A model generated the notes under the pieces. The model saw only the letters and a list, made by a program, of their open reading frames with translations. It did not search any database and had not been told where the DNA came from. Below are positions 27,266 to 36,726 of a stretch of 64,000 nt of DNA, piece after piece; position 1 is the stretch's first letter, and every line of letters starts with the position of its first letter. The position numbers and the translations under genes are program-made. The DNA is from Bacteroidetes bacterium UBA2664 (lineage in GTDB: Bacteria; Bacteroidota; Rhodothermia; Balneolales; Balneolaceae): contig DEMS01000002.1 in the NCBI GenBank assembly GCA_002359315.1, forward strand, positions 94,729 through 158,728, read 5' to 3'.

Positions 27266-27850
27266 TTATTTTTGATAGCAGATCGAAATCCAATAGTCCA
27301 TGTGTTGAAAACTACAAATTTTTGCACGAATTCCATTATCAAATTCGACATCGAATAAATTTGAATCCACCTGATCTAAATTTACCGATTTCATCGGTTT
27401 TCTAAGTCCTGTACCAATCATTTTGAGAGCGGCTTCTTTGCATGTCCAGATTCTAATCGGTTCAAATTTATAAAGTTCCTCGGTTTCATTTTCCCCTTTC
27501 ATCCTGGGAATTAATGCCGGATTTACGGATCGATCCAAGCACTCTAAATCGCATCCAACCAGATAATCAAATGAAATTGCAGCAGATATGGCTTCTTTTG
27601 TATGTGAAAAACTCACAGATAGTTCATTGTCACCAACAAATGCTTTTGGTTTTTCACTTTTTGGTGTGTATACCTCCAAATGATTTACAGACAGAAATTT
27701 TTTCGCCATACTGCGAATCAAAACCGCCCCTGATACACTCTCAACTTCATCCCTGTTTTTAGATTCGTCAATCTCTGTAATCAATTCACAGGATAATATG
27801 ATCTCTTCCGGAAGTGCGATATGTCTGATTCTTTTAGCCAATGAATACAA
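27266..27850 (-). CDS. 4'-phosphopantetheinyl transferase superfamily protein
   Basis: A 194-residue enzyme that transfers the phosphopantetheine arm of CoA to a carrier protein. The magnesium and CoA binding motif VGCDLE and the catalytic WTCKEAALKMIGTG are both present, at about 98-103 and 139-152. SFSHTKEAISAAIS is also typical of the Sfp-like group. No polyketide or nonribosomal peptide synthase is in the window, so its target may be the fatty acid carrier protein. It opens the minus-strand run that continues to icmF. Confidence 0.92.
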   Translation of the reverse strand: MYSLAKRIRHIALPEEIILSCELITEIDESKNRDEVESVSGAVLIRSMAKKFLSVNHLEVYTPKSEKPKAFVGDNELSVSFSHTKEAISAAISFDYLVGCDLECLDRSVNPALIPRMKGENETEELYKFEPIRIWTCKEAALKMIGTGLRKPMKSVNLDQVDSNLFDVEFDNGIRAKICSFQHMDYWISICYQK

Positions 27851-27972
27851 TCTACAACTTTGTTACGACTCCCTGCAATTGGTTTTTATTTAAAAAGGGA
27901 ACATGCCATCTTCCCCCATATTTTTTTATCTTTAAGCTCATTAAACTCCATAAAAAGCATTACTACTAACTA

Positions 27973-29505
27973 ATGAGCAACACCGATCAATCACAAAGTG
28001 AACAGCAACAAGTTCGACATGAAAAATTAGCTCAACTTCGAGAACTGGGCGTAAATCCATACCCTTATAAATTTGATGTTTCTCACTTAGCCGCAGACAT
28101 TTTAAAAAATGAGTCCCTTCTTAAAGATGACGAAACACCCCCTTCTGATGCTCAAAAAGTATCTGTTGCCGGACGCGTAATGACTCGCAGAATTATGGGT
28201 AAAGCCTCATTCTTTACTGTTCAAGATTCAACGGATACCATACAAATTTATATACGCCGTGATGATATTGGTGTAGAGGAGTATAATACAATATTTAAAA
28301 AACTGGTTGATATCGGAGATTTTGTAGGGATATCCGGATTTGTGTTCAAAACCAGGACCGGTGAAACAACCATCCATGCTGAATCTTTTGAACTTCTTTC
28401 AAAAACCGTACGTCCCCTCCCGACTCCGAAAGAGGTTGAGAATGAAGAAGGTGAGATGATTACTTACGACGCATTTTCTGATAAAGAATTGAGGTACCGC
28501 CAACGATATGTAGATTTGGTAGTCAATCCGGATGTCAAGGATGCTTTTGTCAAACGAACGAAGATGGTTCAGGCAATGAGAGAGTTTATGAATGAAAAAG
28601 GCTATCTCGAAGTAGAAACGCCGATATTACAGCCCATATATGGAGGTGCAACGGCACGGCCTTTTGTAACCCATCACAATGCCCTGGATATGCAGCTTTA
28701 TTTGCGAATAGCCAATGAGCTATATCTGAAAAGATTAATTGTTGGGGGTTTTGACGGTGTTTATGAGTTCTCCAAAGATTTTAGAAATGAAGGGTTATCC
28801 CGATTTCACAATCCCGAATTTACACAGGTTGAGCTTTATGTTGCCTATAAAGATTACAACTGGATGATGGATTTCATGGAAAAAATGGTTGAGCATGTGG
28901 CCAAAACACTCCATGGCTCAACAAAGATAAAAGTAGGGGATCAAACGATCGATTTTAAGAGCCCATGGCCAAGAGTGCCTATGTTCGAAGCTATCCGTAA
29001 AGAAACCGGATTTGATCTCTATGAAAAAAATGAGGAAGAGATTAAAGTCATTGCCAAAGAACTGAATATCCACGTCGAAGATGGAATGGGTAAAGGTAAA
29101 ATCATTGATGAAATATTTGGAGAATATGTTGAAGGAAAACTTATTCAACCCACGTTTATTACTGATTATCCGGTAGAGATGAGTCCATTGGCTAAAATGC
29201 ATCGCGAAAAAAATGGCTTGGTTGAACGATTTGAAGCTATTTGCAACGGGAAAGAAATTGCGAATGCATTTTCGGAACTCAACGACCCTGAAGACCAGCG
29301 AAGACGTTTTGAAGATCAAGTGCGTTTAGGAAAAGAGGGGGATGATGAAGCAATGGCTGTAGACGAAGATTTTCTAAGAGCCATTGAATATGGAATGCCG
29401 CCAACTGCCGGAATCGGGATCGGTATTGACAGATTGGCTATGATCATGACAAACTCTGATTCAATCAGAGATGTCCTATTCTTCCCTTTGATGCGGCCTG
29501 AATAG
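27973..29505 (+). CDS. lysS: Lysyl-tRNA synthetase (class II)
   Basis: Charges tRNA-Lys in the cytoplasm. The 510 residues show an N-terminal OB-fold anticodon domain (about 60-165, VSVAGRVMTRRIMGKASFF), motif 1 (FMNEKGYLEVETPIL), motif 2 (FRNEGLSRFHNPEFTQVE) and motif 3 (GIGIGIDRLAMIM), ending DVLFFPLMRPE. It is divergent from the phosphopantetheinyl transferase and is followed after 48 bp by a LolC/E-type permease. Confidence 0.98.
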   Translation: MSNTDQSQSEQQQVRHEKLAQLRELGVNPYPYKFDVSHLAADILKNESLLKDDETPPSDAQKVSVAGRVMTRRIMGKASFFTVQDSTDTIQIYIRRDDIGVEEYNTIFKKLVDIGDFVGISGFVFKTRTGETTIHAESFELLSKTVRPLPTPKEVENEEGEMITYDAFSDKELRYRQRYVDLVVNPDVKDAFVKRTKMVQAMREFMNEKGYLEVETPILQPIYGGATARPFVTHHNALDMQLYLRIANELYLKRLIVGGFDGVYEFSKDFRNEGLSRFHNPEFTQVELYVAYKDYNWMMDFMEKMVEHVAKTLHGSTKIKVGDQTIDFKSPWPRVPMFEAIRKETGFDLYEKNEEEIKVIAKELNIHVEDGMGKGKIIDEIFGEYVEGKLIQPTFITDYPVEMSPLAKMHREKNGLVERFEAICNGKEIANAFSELNDPEDQRRRFEDQVRLGKEGDDEAMAVDEDFLRAIEYGMPPTAGIGIGIDRLAMIMTNSDSIRDVLFFPLMRPE

Positions 29506-29553
29506 GTTTCATCTCTTAGCAAGAAATTGGTAATAATCATTCAAAATCGGTAG

Positions 29554-30780
29554 ATGAACTTTAGCTGGTACATTGCAGGGAAATATTTCAAAGGGACCAA
29601 AAGAGAGTCCCGCTTTCTCTCATTCATTAAAATTATGGCCATAGGCGGGGTTGCTATCGGTTCTGCCGGACTTCTCATCGCTCTCTCTATAGTCCACGGT
29701 TTTAAATCGACGATCAATGAAAAAATTGTTGGTTTTGCACCCCATATAACGGTTAATTCATATATCAATGATACAATCGTTCGTGCTGATACACTGGAAA
29801 CCTTCCTTGGGAATATTCCAAATGTATCGAATGCACAATCTGTCATGACCGCCCAGGTTATGATTCAGTCTGCCCGGGACGTCAGTGGTTCTGCATTAAA
29901 AGGAGTTCCTGAAACCGGAGATGTCACAAATCTTCGCGACTACATACAACGGGGGGAATATGATATATCAGTGCAAGAAAGTGGTCTTCGGGGAATCATA
30001 TTAGGTACTTCCCTTGCAAATACGATAGGAGCAACCATTGGGAGCCGTGTCACCGTATATGTAATCGATGGACTTCCCTCCCCCTTTAATACACCGGAAA
30101 TACTCCAATTTACGCTGACGGGCATTTATCAAACCGGACTCGCCCGGTTTGATGACAATTTTGCCCTTACAGATATTCATTCTGTACAACAATTATTCAA
30201 TGCATCGCCCAGAGAAGCCAATCTTGTCGAGATCACTGTCTCAAATCCAGATCGAATTGAAGAAACCTTCCGATCCATTCAGGAAAAGATTCAATTTCCA
30301 TACGTTGTGGAGAGCATTTTCCAGCGATACAGAAATATATTTGCATGGGTGGACCTGCAAGAAGAGACTATCCCTCTTGTTATTGGTGTCATGATCATCG
30401 TCGCTGCATTTAATCTTATCGGCACGGTCTTGATGATGGTACTCGAACGAGTCAAAGACATTGGTATTTTGAAAACCATTGGAGCCAAGAATAAGGTTAT
30501 CAGAAGGATTTTTCTACTTGAAGGTCTTTTTGTTGCTATAACCGGACTATTAATCGGTATTGCCATATCATTGTTATTCTACTGGCTTCAGGTAAATTAT
30601 GGGATTATTCCTCTGTCAGAAGAAAACTATTATATGAGTACCGCCCCGGTTGAACCGCACTTTCTCGATTTTATTGTCGTATCAGTCGTTACTATTGTTC
30701 TCTGTACACTGGCTTCCTGGCTACCGGCACGCATTGCAGCTAAAACAGATCCGGTTAAAGTCCTCTCTTTCGGGAAGTGA
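29554..30780 (+). CDS. LolC/LolE-type ABC transporter permease (FtsX family)
   Basis: A 408-residue inner-membrane protein with one N-terminal helix (about 25-47, KIMAIGGVAIGSAGLLIALSI), a large periplasmic MacB_PCD-like domain (about 48-260) and three C-terminal helices of an FtsX domain (from about 270). Q-loop-contacting EFVKDIGILKTIGAKN-like text occurs as ERVKDIGILKTIGAK. LolC/E subunits extract mature lipoproteins from the inner membrane and pass them to LolA. The likely ATPase is the LolD gene at 17395. Its 3' end faces a minus-strand flavoprotein across a perfect inverted repeat. Confidence 0.88.
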   Translation: MNFSWYIAGKYFKGTKRESRFLSFIKIMAIGGVAIGSAGLLIALSIVHGFKSTINEKIVGFAPHITVNSYINDTIVRADTLETFLGNIPNVSNAQSVMTAQVMIQSARDVSGSALKGVPETGDVTNLRDYIQRGEYDISVQESGLRGIILGTSLANTIGATIGSRVTVYVIDGLPSPFNTPEILQFTLTGIYQTGLARFDDNFALTDIHSVQQLFNASPREANLVEITVSNPDRIEETFRSIQEKIQFPYVVESIFQRYRNIFAWVDLQEETIPLVIGVMIIVAAFNLIGTVLMMVLERVKDIGILKTIGAKNKVIRRIFLLEGLFVAITGLLIGIAISLLFYWLQVNYGIIPLSEENYYMSTAPVEPHFLDFIVVSVVTIVLCTLASWLPARIAAKTDPVKVLSFGK

Positions 30781-30829
30781 TAAATATTTTAGATTAATTT
30801 TTTAAAATACTGTATACCAATATTATATG

Positions 30830-30863
30830 CACAATTAGATAAAATAAATTTTATCTAATTGTG
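30830..30863. terminator. Bidirectional terminator candidate: perfect 16-bp inverted repeat
   Basis: CACAATTAGATAAAAT (30830-30845) is the exact complement of 30848-30863, with only two bases (AA) between. It lies in the 146-bp gap between two convergent genes. The stem is AT-rich and its outer part (CACAATTAGA) is more stable. A symmetric role for both transcripts fits the position, but a clear T-tract follows neither arm. Confidence 0.6.
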
Positions 30864-30926
30864 ACAGTCTTACAATGAAAAGATGCGTGTATCGATCGAA
30901 TCTTAAAACTTTCTGCAAAATCGAAA

Positions 30927-32480
30927 TCACTTGCTCAACACACAAGCGGATGCACATTTTTCCCCATCCATAGCAGCGGATACAATCCCGCCGGCATAGC
31001 CTGCACCCTCTCCGCAAGGGTAAAGTCCTTTTATTCTGATGTGCTGATAGGTTAGGCGATCGCGAGGTATTCGAATCGGTGAAGAGGTTCGGGTCTCCGG
31101 TGCATGAACGACGGCATCATTTGTCAGATAACCCCGCATCGATTGATCAAACAGTTTAAATCCATGAACCAGTGCCTCATAAATAAAGCCCGGCAGCACT
31201 TCGCTGATCTGAACGGATTTAATTCCGGGAGAATAGGATGTATCGGGAAGATCTGCTGAAAGCTTCCCTTCAACAAAATCAACAAGTCGCTGAGCCGGTG
31301 CTGTTTGAGTTTTTCCACCCAACTCCCAGGCTTTATTTTCAATGGATTGCTGAAAAGCGACCGCTGCCAATGCGCCCTGATTAGAATATGGTGAAAAGTC
31401 TTCCATTCTCAGTTCCACTACAATCCCGGAATTCGCGGTAGCCCTGGCCCTTCTGGATGATGACCAGCCATTTGTAACAATTTCACCCGGTTTTGTAGCA
31501 CAAGGAGCTATTACACCGCCCGGACACATACAAAATGAGTAAACTCCCCTGCCATTCACCTGTTTGGACAGAGCGTATGGTGAAGGTGGCAGATATTCTC
31601 CACGATCCTCACAATTGTACTGGATCGAGTCGATGAGAGCCTGTGGATGTTCCACCCGAACTCCGACAGCCAGTGGCTTACACTCAATTTCAATGCCTTG
31701 ATTCTGTAAAATTTCAAAAATATCTCTGGCCGAATGGCCCGTTGCCAAAATCACTCTCTTCGATTTGTAGAGATCACCGCTCAGTGTTTTTACGCCCTCT
31801 ATTTGATCCCCATGGATTATAAAATCGGTGACCCTTGTATTGAAATGGATCTCTCCCCCATGCTGCAGAATACACTCTCTCATTGAAGAGATAATAGGCG
31901 GTAATTTATTCGTTCCGATATGAGGGTGAGCATCAACGAGGATCTCCCTGACAGCACCAAAAGCAACCAATAATTTTAATATTTTATCAACATCACCCCG
32001 CTTTTTTGATCGGGTATATAATTTACCATCCGAATAGGTACCTGCACCCCCTTCACCAAAACAGTAATTGGAATCTTCATTGACAATGTGATCCACATTG
32101 ATTCCTTTCAAATCTTTTATCCTCTCCTTCACATCTTTACCGCGTTCAATGATAATCGGCTTCAAGCCCAATTCAATAAGTTTAAGTGCTGCAAATAGTC
32201 CGGCCGGACCCATTCCTACAATAATGACTTCCTCTGCATTTGATACATCTTTGTAATCCGGTAATGTTATTGACTCTTCAACAAACCGACTGTTTAGATA
32301 AACATTTACCTTTAAATTAATTATAACCTCCCTCTGTCTAGCGTCTATAGAGCGTTTTAAAATCTGAATATGAGTGATTTCATCTTCAGGCAAGCCTTTT
32401 TCTTTTGAGACAAACTGCTTTAGCAATGAATCACTGGCGGCTACTTTCGGGGAAACACGTAACTGAAACTCTTTTATCAA
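30927..32480 (-). CDS. NAD(P)/FAD-dependent oxidoreductase (COG2509 type)
   Basis: A 517-residue flavoprotein with a small N-terminal domain (about 1-85), then an FAD-binding Rossmann motif (IIVGMGPAGLFAALK) and IIERGKDVKER. Further on are FGEGGAGTYSDGKLYTR, GHSARDIF and the C-terminal LYPCGEGAGYAGGIVSAAMDG, where FAD again contacts the chain. This combination is typical of the uncharacterised COG2509 FAD-dependent dehydrogenases. Substrate unknown. It is a single gene with no close same-strand neighbour. Confidence 0.88.
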   Translation of the reverse strand: MIKEFQLRVSPKVAASDSLLKQFVSKEKGLPEDEITHIQILKRSIDARQREVIINLKVNVYLNSRFVEESITLPDYKDVSNAEEVIIVGMGPAGLFAALKLIELGLKPIIIERGKDVKERIKDLKGINVDHIVNEDSNYCFGEGGAGTYSDGKLYTRSKKRGDVDKILKLLVAFGAVREILVDAHPHIGTNKLPPIISSMRECILQHGGEIHFNTRVTDFIIHGDQIEGVKTLSGDLYKSKRVILATGHSARDIFEILQNQGIEIECKPLAVGVRVEHPQALIDSIQYNCEDRGEYLPPSPYALSKQVNGRGVYSFCMCPGGVIAPCATKPGEIVTNGWSSSRRARATANSGIVVELRMEDFSPYSNQGALAAVAFQQSIENKAWELGGKTQTAPAQRLVDFVEGKLSADLPDTSYSPGIKSVQISEVLPGFIYEALVHGFKLFDQSMRGYLTNDAVVHAPETRTSSPIRIPRDRLTYQHIRIKGLYPCGEGAGYAGGIVSAAMDGEKCASACVLSK

Positions 32481-32707
32481 ACTATATACTTTTGCACCGG
32501 TTCAAAGTTTTGGGAATCAATTCCACTGTCTGATTACAAATATAAAATGAAATTTTAACGAATAATAAATCTATAATAACTTGCTGAAGATGATAAGAAT
32601 AAAACAGTCATCCATGATGAGGAATTCGGAGTCGATGGGTGTTTATATTTTACGGCAGAGATCGGGTCGATTTTTATAAAAGACCCAACAACAGTACAGA
32701 AAAGTAT

Positions 32708-33331
32708 ATGGATCAGGATAATTCAGGACATTCAGGACATTCAGGACATTCAGGACATTCAGAATCTACGACATCATTGGACAGCTCCAAATTAACCAAA
32801 CTTTCTTTGGCATCCGGAGTTTTATGGGTCGTCATTGGATTTACAATGATCCATTATTTTCAAGATCGTTCGATCGTTGAGAACTTATCAGATGGTAATT
32901 CAATAGAAATACAGATTATCACAGGGGTAATTGTGGGTTGGATATTCGGATTGATTGGGCGATGGATGTTCAAAAATCCCAAACTGAAAAAAACCCTTGA
33001 TGATTATCTGATTATTAGAGAGCTGAAAAGTGTTTCCCTGACAAATTCAAAAATTTTACAGATTTCGATTCTTGCAGGTATTTCAGAAGAGATCCTTTTT
33101 CGCGCAGCACTACAACCATTAATCGGAATTTGGCTGACTTCCCTGATCTTTATCGGTGTTCATGGATATATTCAATTTAAGTCATGGGGACACTCTTTAT
33201 TTACACTATTCACTTTCCTTCTTAGTGTCCTGTTAGGACTCCTTTTTATTCATTATGGCATCATTTCAGCCATGGTGGCTCATGCAATATATGATATCCT
33301 CTTACTTCGGGAGCTGAAGAAGAAGGGCTGA
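32708..33331 (+). CDS. CPBP family intramembrane glutamic protease
   Basis: A membrane protein of about 207 residues with several hydrophobic helices and the Abi/CPBP motifs: SEEILFRAALQP (EExxxR) and HGYIQF plus HAIYDILL (the two His motifs). Relatives process prenylated proteins or act in bacteriocin immunity. The frame is open to 32639, but the upstream 23 residues look non-coding, and GAAAAG precedes the ATG at 32708, so that start is chosen. The N-terminus carries four Ser-Gly-His repeats, which is unusual for this family. Confidence 0.85.
   Translation: MDQDNSGHSGHSGHSGHSESTTSLDSSKLTKLSLASGVLWVVIGFTMIHYFQDRSIVENLSDGNSIEIQIITGVIVGWIFGLIGRWMFKNPKLKKTLDDYLIIRELKSVSLTNSKILQISILAGISEEILFRAALQPLIGIWLTSLIFIGVHGYIQFKSWGHSLFTLFTFLLSVLLGLLFIHYGIISAMVAHAIYDILLLRELKKKG
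32723..32758 (+). repeat. Four 9-bp tandem repeats inside the CPBP gene
   Basis: TCAGGACAT is repeated four times exactly and encodes (Ser-Gly-His)4. Copy number could change by slippage without shifting the frame. It lies in the cytoplasmic N-terminal tail. Confidence 0.9.
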
Positions 33332-33462
33332 TTCAATAATTATTTAACCGGATGGGCCTATGCATCCACAGATTATATAAAAAGCAGTATTCGTTTAAGC
33401 TATCTGGAAGCATTTCAGCTATAGATTCTAAGGTGCCCAGTATCAATAAAAATCGGTGAGTA

Positions 33463-34569
33463 TCAGTGTCGCCGAAGCTCCCATAGTTCGATATACTCTT
33501 TTTTCCGATGATCTCTTCTTTTCGTTTTTTTAGATTTTTGAGCAGCTTTTCTTTTGATCAGGTCCACTTTTTTAAATCTGTTATTCAGTGCCAATTCGCT
33601 TATAACCGGATGCTCATCATGATATCCTTCAACTTGTGCCAGATTTGAAAAGAGGAGTACTATGCGTCCCTCCGGTTTCAGATGATCGTATGCTTCACTG
33701 AAAAAACGGTCAAAAAATCCGGGCCGGTAATAAATGGCATCATCCAATCCTTCACCATTACTCTTTACCGGCAACCATGGCGGGTTAAATACAATTAAGT
33801 CGTGTGGATCATTAATCTTTTGAAATAGATCGGATTGGATCGTTTTCATCTTTGATGAATCAATGTTCATTCGATCCATATCTTCCCTGATAGAGAGCAA
33901 TGCATTTGGGTTGATGTCGGATGCAATTACAGCCTGAACACCGTGATTAAGCATTTGAAAGGATAAAATACCGCATCCGGCCCCCATATCGATTGCTAAA
34001 TTGATCTTGCTATTTTGCTGTTTTAACCAGCTCTCAAAGAGTAGCAGATGATCAAATCGGGTTGGGAAGTAGGTGCCATAATAGGGATGCAGCTTCTCTG
34101 ATAGAACAGGATATTTAATTCCATTTATATACCACTGCCAGGAACTGTTCAAACCTTGTAATTGAGGGAATGAAAGGTATATTTCAGCCTTCTCCGGATA
34201 AAATCTCTCAAGCCAGCCTATTTCAGGAGATTTGTCGAGTCCGACTTCGCCGGCTTTTATCGGGGTTAACAAATTATTCGAAAAAAAATGGTATGCAGAT
34301 CGCTGATCCCTGTATTTTTTAAAATTTTCTTTCATCTGTTTTCCAAAAACTTTCTTCTTTAGCTCTGATAGCAGTCTTAACCCCGTCGAATATTCGTCTT
34401 CTACCAACACATATTTCCCCTCCATCAGCCATAGAACGGCCTGATCCATATCACTTTTTTTTTCAACAGATTTAGGTTTGTGTTTAAGCACGGCAGGTTC
34501 GGGTATATCAGGAATTCCGGCTTTATTAAATTCAGTCATTATAATTTTACTTCTATATTCATTAATCAT
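33463..34569 (-). CDS. Class I SAM-dependent methyltransferase, PrmC/HemK-like
   Basis: A 368-residue protein with a Rossmann methyltransferase domain in its second half: AIDMGAGCGILSFQML (motif I, near 195), VIASDINPNALLSI (acidic loop) and DLIVFNPPWLPV (the NPPY-type motif near 262). NPPW/NPPY motifs mark enzymes that methylate amide or amine nitrogens in proteins, RNA or DNA, such as PrmC. The N-terminal 180 residues are not recognised. The C-terminus is very basic (AAQKSKKTKRRDHRKKE). An alternative start is the Met at codon 11 (34539). It is convergent with the CPBP gene. Confidence 0.82.
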   Translation of the reverse strand: MINEYRSKIIMTEFNKAGIPDIPEPAVLKHKPKSVEKKSDMDQAVLWLMEGKYVLVEDEYSTGLRLLSELKKKVFGKQMKENFKKYRDQRSAYHFFSNNLLTPIKAGEVGLDKSPEIGWLERFYPEKAEIYLSFPQLQGLNSSWQWYINGIKYPVLSEKLHPYYGTYFPTRFDHLLLFESWLKQQNSKINLAIDMGAGCGILSFQMLNHGVQAVIASDINPNALLSIREDMDRMNIDSSKMKTIQSDLFQKINDPHDLIVFNPPWLPVKSNGEGLDDAIYYRPGFFDRFFSEAYDHLKPEGRIVLLFSNLAQVEGYHDEHPVISELALNNRFKKVDLIKRKAAQKSKKTKRRDHRKKEYIELWELRRH

Positions 34570-34733
34570 TAATCTAACTTTAAAGTAAGCAATTTGAAGG
34601 TTCTATCTTCCAGAATCTTAACACATTGAATATTGAATCCTTATCAATAAAACTCCTATTTACCTTGCCTTTTAACCGCCACTGAACTACAATGTCTATA
34701 CATCTGATAACCTCAAATTGATATCCATTAATC

Positions 34734-35492
34734 ATGTCCCATCGTAAAGAATTTACATTTGGCCTGTTTTTAATTTCTATAATTTTTGCACTGTTTATTA
34801 CCCCCTCATTAATTGCTCAACCCTGTCCTGATGATGCCCTTGCACTCCATCCTGCACCTTTAGAAGAATCATGGGCTGTTGAGTGGTGGTTACCGCGACA
34901 TGAAGCCAAGCGAAATGAAGAGGGGCGCGAGTCTGCAAAACTGCTTTTATTAGGTGATTCCATTACACACGGATGGGAGAGTACCGGTAAATCTGTCTGG
35001 GATCAATATTTTGGGGATATTAGCAGCTTTAACCTTGGTTTCAGCGGCGACCGAACTGAGAATGTATTATGGCGGTTAGAAAATGGAGCATTAGAGGGAA
35101 TCTCACCTGAATTAACCGTGCTAATGATCGGAACAAATAACACCGGTCATCGTCAGGATTCACCTGAGTGTACGACACGCGGTATCGAGATGATTTTGGA
35201 CCAGCTTTTAAATGAACTTCCCGAATCTCAAATCTTGCTCCTCGCAATATTCCCGAGGGGACATGAACCTGATCACGAATTACGTCAATTGAATAACGAA
35301 ATAAATGAAAGAATTTCTCATTTCAGTACAAATCCCAAAGTTCATTTTTACGATATCAATCAGATCTTCCTCACTGATGATGGCTACTTAACAGAGGAGA
35401 TTATGCCGGATATGCTACACCCAAATGAACGCGGATATCAGTTATGGGCGAAAGAGATCAAACCTATAATCAATGATATACTGAATGATTAA
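34734..35492 (+). CDS. Secreted SGNH/GDSL-family hydrolase
   Basis: A 252-residue esterase-like protein with an N-terminal signal peptide (about 1-28, ending near SLIAQP). Block I GDSITHG carries the nucleophile Ser (S76). NLGFSGDRTENVLWR gives the block II Gly, MIGTNNTG the block III Asn, and DMLHPNERGY the Asp-His of block V. These match the platelet-activating-factor acetylhydrolase-like group, often carbohydrate acetyl esterases. It probably acts in the periplasm or on the outer surface. It stands alone, followed by a repeat-rich gap. Confidence 0.9.
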   Translation: MSHRKEFTFGLFLISIIFALFITPSLIAQPCPDDALALHPAPLEESWAVEWWLPRHEAKRNEEGRESAKLLLLGDSITHGWESTGKSVWDQYFGDISSFNLGFSGDRTENVLWRLENGALEGISPELTVLMIGTNNTGHRQDSPECTTRGIEMILDQLLNELPESQILLLAIFPRGHEPDHELRQLNNEINERISHFSTNPKVHFYDINQIFLTDDGYLTEEIMPDMLHPNERGYQLWAKEIKPIINDILND

Positions 35493-35630
35493 TAGAAGTA
35501 TTTGAATTGGATTCAAATTGATCCGTTTCACCTTAAACCTAAACATTTTCATTATCGGATAATACCAGACTCATAATACTTGCCCCCTGTTTCCCAGTAC
35601 CCATTCATTGACACCTGAGACACCCTACAC

Positions 35631-35679
35631 CTGATAGCTGATAGCTGATAGCTGATAGCTGATAGCTGATAGCTGATAG
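35631..35679. repeat. Microsatellite: seven copies of a 7-bp unit
   Basis: CTGATAG is repeated seven times without error between the SGNH hydrolase and hydroxyacid dehydrogenase genes (convergent ends). The unit is close to the GCTGAAAGCTGATAGC text at 40096-40111. Replication slippage could change the copy number. No coding sequence is affected. Confidence 0.95.
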
Positions 35680-35730
35680 ATAAATTATATATATTATTTA
35701 TAATTAATTGTGCATCAATATCTTACATGC

Positions 35731-36690
35731 CTAAGATTCTTTCATAAATCTTTTAATATTCTGTATTACGCCATCAATTAATTCCCTTCGTGCTTCGATA
35801 CTCGCCCAGGCAATATGAGGTACCATAACCAGTTTTTCACTTTGCTTGATTTTTAATAGAGGGTTATCTGAAGAAATCGGTTCTTTTTCAAATACATCCA
35901 ATGCTGCGCCTGCAATCAGGTTTTCGTCCAATGCATTGGCTAATTCTGATTCCACAACAATACCACCCCTGCCGGTATTGATGAGCAGTGCGTGTTTTTT
36001 CATTTTGGATATCTCCTCATAACCGATCAACCGTGCCGTATTCTGATTGAGTGGAGCATGTATGGATACGATATCTGATGTTTTCAACAGCTCCCTTAAA
36101 CTCAATTGCAAATGTGGCTGACCCGAGTTTTTACCCGAAGTTGAAAAATAGACGACTTCACACCCAAACGCCTCAGCTACAGTGGCTACTTTCCGGCCAA
36201 TTGTTCCCATTCCGATGATCCCAAACCTTTTATCTCTCAGTTCCCAAAATGGATGGTCATGGTTTGTAAAGATATCGCTTTTTGAATATTCTCCGCTCTT
36301 CACATAGAGATCATAGAATGAAACTCCCTGTAAAAGATGCAATATCATTGCAAACGTTGCTTGGGCAACACTATTTGCCGCATATCCACTCACATTCATC
36401 ACCGGTATCCCCAAATTCTCAGCCGCTTCCAAATCTACATTATTCATACCTGTGGCAGCAATACAAATCAATTTTAATTGAGTAGCAGATCGAATGAGGG
36501 GACCATCGAGGACTACTTTATTTGTTATGACAATATCAGCCTTTTTAATTCGCTCAGCTGTTTGGTCAGAAGTTGTCATCGGATAAAAAGTAACGTCACC
36601 CAACTCATTCAATTCCTTTAAATTATCCGTATCTCCTACTGTTTTTGTGTCTAAAAATACAATATGCATCCTGAGCTGTATGGTATTCAT
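35731..36690 (-). CDS. D-2-hydroxyacid dehydrogenase (hydroxypyruvate reductase-like)
   Basis: A 319-residue NAD(P)-dependent dehydrogenase. The NAD-binding motif FGIIGMGTIGRKVA is in the middle. The catalytic Arg lies in INTGRGGIV, the Glu in ALDVFEKEP and the His in MVPHIAWAS. The sequence resembles glycerate dehydrogenase / hydroxypyruvate reductase, which interconverts hydroxypyruvate and D-glycerate. Most relatives begin at the MHIVFLDTK text, eight codons in (36669), so the start at 36690 is uncertain. It is divergent from the PQQ dehydrogenase with a 36-bp gap. Confidence 0.9.
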   Translation of the reverse strand: MNTIQLRMHIVFLDTKTVGDTDNLKELNELGDVTFYPMTTSDQTAERIKKADIVITNKVVLDGPLIRSATQLKLICIAATGMNNVDLEAAENLGIPVMNVSGYAANSVAQATFAMILHLLQGVSFYDLYVKSGEYSKSDIFTNHDHPFWELRDKRFGIIGMGTIGRKVATVAEAFGCEVVYFSTSGKNSGQPHLQLSLRELLKTSDIVSIHAPLNQNTARLIGYEEISKMKKHALLINTGRGGIVVESELANALDENLIAGAALDVFEKEPISSDNPLLKIKQSEKLVMVPHIAWASIEARRELIDGVIQNIKRFMKES

Positions 36691-36726
36691 GTTTTTATTT
36701 CTTAAAAATTAAGTATACTAATATTT

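Noticed and set aside
30820..30842. Shared ATGCACAATTA between this gap and the minus strand near 35703-35713
   Set aside because: Only about 11 bases match in AT-rich DNA; likely chance.
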